From Bradyrhizobium diazoefficiens (GTDB lineage: Bacteria > Pseudomonadota > Alphaproteobacteria > Rhizobiales > Xanthobacteraceae), in NCBI RefSeq assembly GCF_016616425.1, contig NZ_CP067101.1, positions 806,001-870,000 on the forward strand: a stretch of 64,000 nucleotides of DNA. Reading direction: 5' to 3'. Shown here in pieces: positions 62,155 through 64,000 of this stretch (the stretch's first letter is position 1; every line of letters begins with the position of its first letter). A model generated the notes under the pieces. The model had not been told where the DNA came from. It saw only the letters and a program-made list of their open reading frames with translations, and made no database searches. The position numbers were made by a program, and so were the translations under genes.

Positions 62155-64000
62155 CAGGCCACCGCCGCCTCCGGCATGACGTCCCGGCTGAACAGTCTTC
62201 GTACTTCGCTGGCCGGCTTCGGCGCGCTGAACAGATAGCCCTGCATCTGCGTGCAGCCGAGCGCGCGCAGCATCTCGCGCTGCGCCTCGGTCTCGACGCC
62301 TTCGGCCACCGTGGTCATGCTGCTGGCGGCCGCGATGTTCACCACCGCCTGCACGATCACGGGTGCGCCGCTCGTCTCCGCGATGTCGGCGACGAAGCAG
62401 CGGTCGATCTTGATCTTGTCGAACGGGAAGCGCTTGAGATAGCTGAGCGAGGAATAGCCGGTGCCGAAATCGTCGAGCGCGATGCGCACGCCGATCGAAC
62501 GGAGCTGGTGCAGGATCGAGAGCGCAGCGTCGTCGTCGCGGATCAGCACGGCCTCTGTGATCTCCAGCTCGAGCCGGCGCGGGTCCAGCCCGGAGGCCGC
62601 GAGTGCACCCGCGATCCGCAGCGCCAGCGTGTCGCATTTGAGCTGCACCGGCGAAACGTTGACCGCGACGTGCACATGCGTGGGCCATGTCGCGGCCTCG
62701 TTGCAGGCCATGCGCAGCACCCAGTCGCCGAGCTCGTTGATCAGGCCGGTGTCCTCGGCGACGGGAATGAACTCGGCCGGCGACACCATGCCGCGCTCGG
62801 GGTGCCGCCAGCGCAGCAGCGCCTCGCAGCCCGACACCTCGTTGGTGCGCAGGTCGACCAGCGGCTGATAGTGAATCTCGAAACCGCCGTTCAGCAGGGC
62901 CTGCCGCAGGTCCTGCTCCATGCTGAGGCGCGCCCTGGCGCATGCATCCATTTCCGGCTCGAAGAAGCGGTGGGTGCGACGCCCCCCGGCCTTGGCGCCG
63001 TACATCGCGAGGTCGGCGTTCTTGACGAGCTGGTCGAGATCGGTGCCGTCCTGCGGCGCCAGCGCGATCCCGATGCTCGCGTCGGTGGAGAGCTGATGGC
63101 CGAGACAATGATAGGGCTGTCGGATTGCATCATAGATCCGTGTCACGAAGGACAGCACGTCGGCAGGCGACTGGATTGCCGTCTGGATCACGGCGAACTC
63201 GTCGCCGCCGAGCCGCGCGATCAGGTCACCCTGCTTGAGGCAGCCGCGGAGGCGGCCCGCGATCGCCTTCAACAGCTCGTCGCCGACATGGTGGCCGAGC
63301 GAATCGTTGATGCCCTTGAATTCGTCGACGTCGATGTAGAGCAGCGCGAACTGACCGCCGCCGGCGACCTTCGCCAGCTCCCGTTCGATCTGCTCGCGGA
63401 ACAGCGTCCGGTTCGGCAGGTCGGTCAGCGCATCGTAATGCGCCATATGTGCGATCTTCTCGTGGGCGCGGCGCCGCTCGGTGACGTCCTCGACGACGTT
63501 GATGAGGTAGCGCGGTTCGCCGGACTCGTCCCGGATGCCGATTCGCGTGGAGGTGACATAGCGCAGCCCCTTGGCCTGGCTCGCCCAGGGATGTTCGTCC
63601 TTGAACAATCCCTTGTCCTTCTGCAGCGCCATGCTGTCGTCCTCCATGACGAGCCTGGCGGAGTTCTCCGGATAGATGTCCCATGGGGTCTTGCCGACGA
63701 CGGTTTCGCGCGATTGGCCGAATTCCTCCTCGGCCGTCCGGTTGATCAGCAGATATTGCCGCGTTCGGGCGTCCTTCACCATGATCTGCGAAGGGATGTG
63801 ATCGATGATCTCGCGCAGGAACGTGTAGTTGCGGTCGCGTTCCTGCTCCAGATTGCGCCGATCGGTGATCTCCTCGATCGTGGCGACCCAGCCGCCCCGT
63901 GCCAGCGGGGTGTTGATGACCTCGAAGGCGCGGCCGTCGGCCAGCTGATGAGTTCTCGTGGACACCGTACCCTCGGCGACGACCCTCATGACGTCGGCGC
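62154..64000 (-). CDS. PAS-GGDEF-EAL protein, N-terminus cut by window edge
   Basis: At least 611 aa are visible, and the frame stays open beyond 63989, so the start is probably outside. It has a PAS domain (NYTFLREIIDHIPSQIMVKDA), a PAC segment, a GGDEF domain with ARLGGDEFAVI (intact) and an EAL domain with GCEALLRWRHPERG (EAL), DDFGTGYSSLSYLKRF and MQGYLFSAP. Both catalytic motifs look intact, so it may both make and degrade cyclic-di-GMP. It is translationally coupled to the downstream cyclase. Confidence 0.92.
   Translation of the reverse strand, partial: ADVMRVVAEGTVSTRTHQLADGRAFEVINTPLARGGWVATIEEITDRRNLEQERDRNYTFLREIIDHIPSQIMVKDARTRQYLLINRTAEEEFGQSRETVVGKTPWDIYPENSARLVMEDDSMALQKDKGLFKDEHPWASQAKGLRYVTSTRIGIRDESGEPRYLINVVEDVTERRRAHEKIAHMAHYDALTDLPNRTLFREQIERELAKVAGGGQFALLYIDVDEFKGINDSLGHHVGDELLKAIAGRLRGCLKQGDLIARLGGDEFAVIQTAIQSPADVLSFVTRIYDAIRQPYHCLGHQLSTDASIGIALAPQDGTDLDQLVKNADLAMYGAKAGGRRTHRFFEPEMDACARARLSMEQDLRQALLNGGFEIHYQPLVDLRTNEVSGCEALLRWRHPERGMVSPAEFIPVAEDTGLINELGDWVLRMACNEAATWPTHVHVAVNVSPVQLKCDTLALRIAGALAASGLDPRRLELEITEAVLIRDDDAALSILHQLRSIGVRIALDDFGTGYSSLSYLKRFPFDKIKIDRCFVADIAETSGAPVIVQAVVNIAAASSMTTVAEGVETEAQREMLRALGCTQMQGYLFSAPKPASEVRRLFSRDVMPEAAVA

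Noticed and set aside
62155..63108. Upstream extension of the diguanylate cyclase to 677 aa
   Set aside because: The extension is the out-of-frame shadow of the GGDEF-EAL gene; the true start is the ATG overlapping that gene's stop.

Overview
The window looks like chromosomal sequence from a Bradyrhizobium-type alphaproteobacterium (Nitrobacteraceae). It is GC-rich throughout. It carries many small hypothetical families that I recall from Bradyrhizobium genomes, a Ku/LigD end-joining pair, a PHB-depolymerase-like esterase beside a CopG regulator, and long PAS-GGDEF-EAL proteins. Most of it reads as an accessory region built from layers of mobile DNA. No species call is possible from this sequence alone.

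Layout. (1) Positions 1-3791 (minus strand) are a tightly overlapped operon of a GTPase-associated conflict system: metallophosphoesterase, all-helical GASH-like protein, double-GTPase-2-like protein, and the start of another TRAFAC-type GTPase that runs off the left edge. (2) Positions 4001-4891 hold two zinc-binding hypotheticals and the first five codons of an SRAP (HMCES/YedK) gene. (3) Positions 4892-26491 are a 21.6-kb transposon inserted in that SRAP gene. It has ~150-bp inverted repeats, a 6-bp flanking duplication (TCTCTA) and a recombinase-in-trio (RIT) operon at its left end. Its cargo is an aromatic-type catabolic cluster: FAH hydrolase, extradiol dioxygenase, alpha/beta hydrolase, flavin monooxygenase, MFS carrier, LysR regulator, carboxymuconolactone-decarboxylase-like protein, amidohydrolase, GST, CoA-transferase and enoyl-CoA hydratase. 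Inside it an IS21-family element (8923-13865) splits another hydrolase gene, and a serine-recombinase element (about 9193-11831) splits that element's istB.

(4) Positions 26498-31920 hold the rest of the SRAP gene, a large SF1 helicase-like protein and several small genes. (5) Positions 31921-49707 are a DNA-repair and stress neighbourhood: Ku, two-domain LigD co-transcribed with a duplicated-domain protein and a PIN-WYL fusion, a DEDDh exonuclease, a PHB-depolymerase-like esterase, GlsB/YeaQ, YidB and YihY proteins. Several genes between 36 and 44 kb are broken by frameshifts or internal deletions. (6) Positions 49865-54359 are a minus-strand set of PepSY protein, histidine kinase, response regulator, outer-membrane protein and COG4705-like membrane protein.

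(7) From about 55.7 kb to the tRNA-Arg gene at 60935-61011 lies a foreign-looking island. It starts near a 17-bp match to a tRNA-Ser 3' end, carries an excisionase-like gene and unrecognised genes, and ends with a 5'-truncated Rhs C-terminal tip bearing a deaminase-like toxin domain. (8) Positions 61075-64000 are two overlapping cyclic-di-GMP enzymes, the second cut by the right edge.

Most interesting points: the RIT-bounded catabolic transposon with a precisely reconstructable target gene, the LigD / duplicated-domain / PIN-WYL operon, the metallophosphoesterase-GTPase conflict system, and the orphan Rhs deaminase tip.
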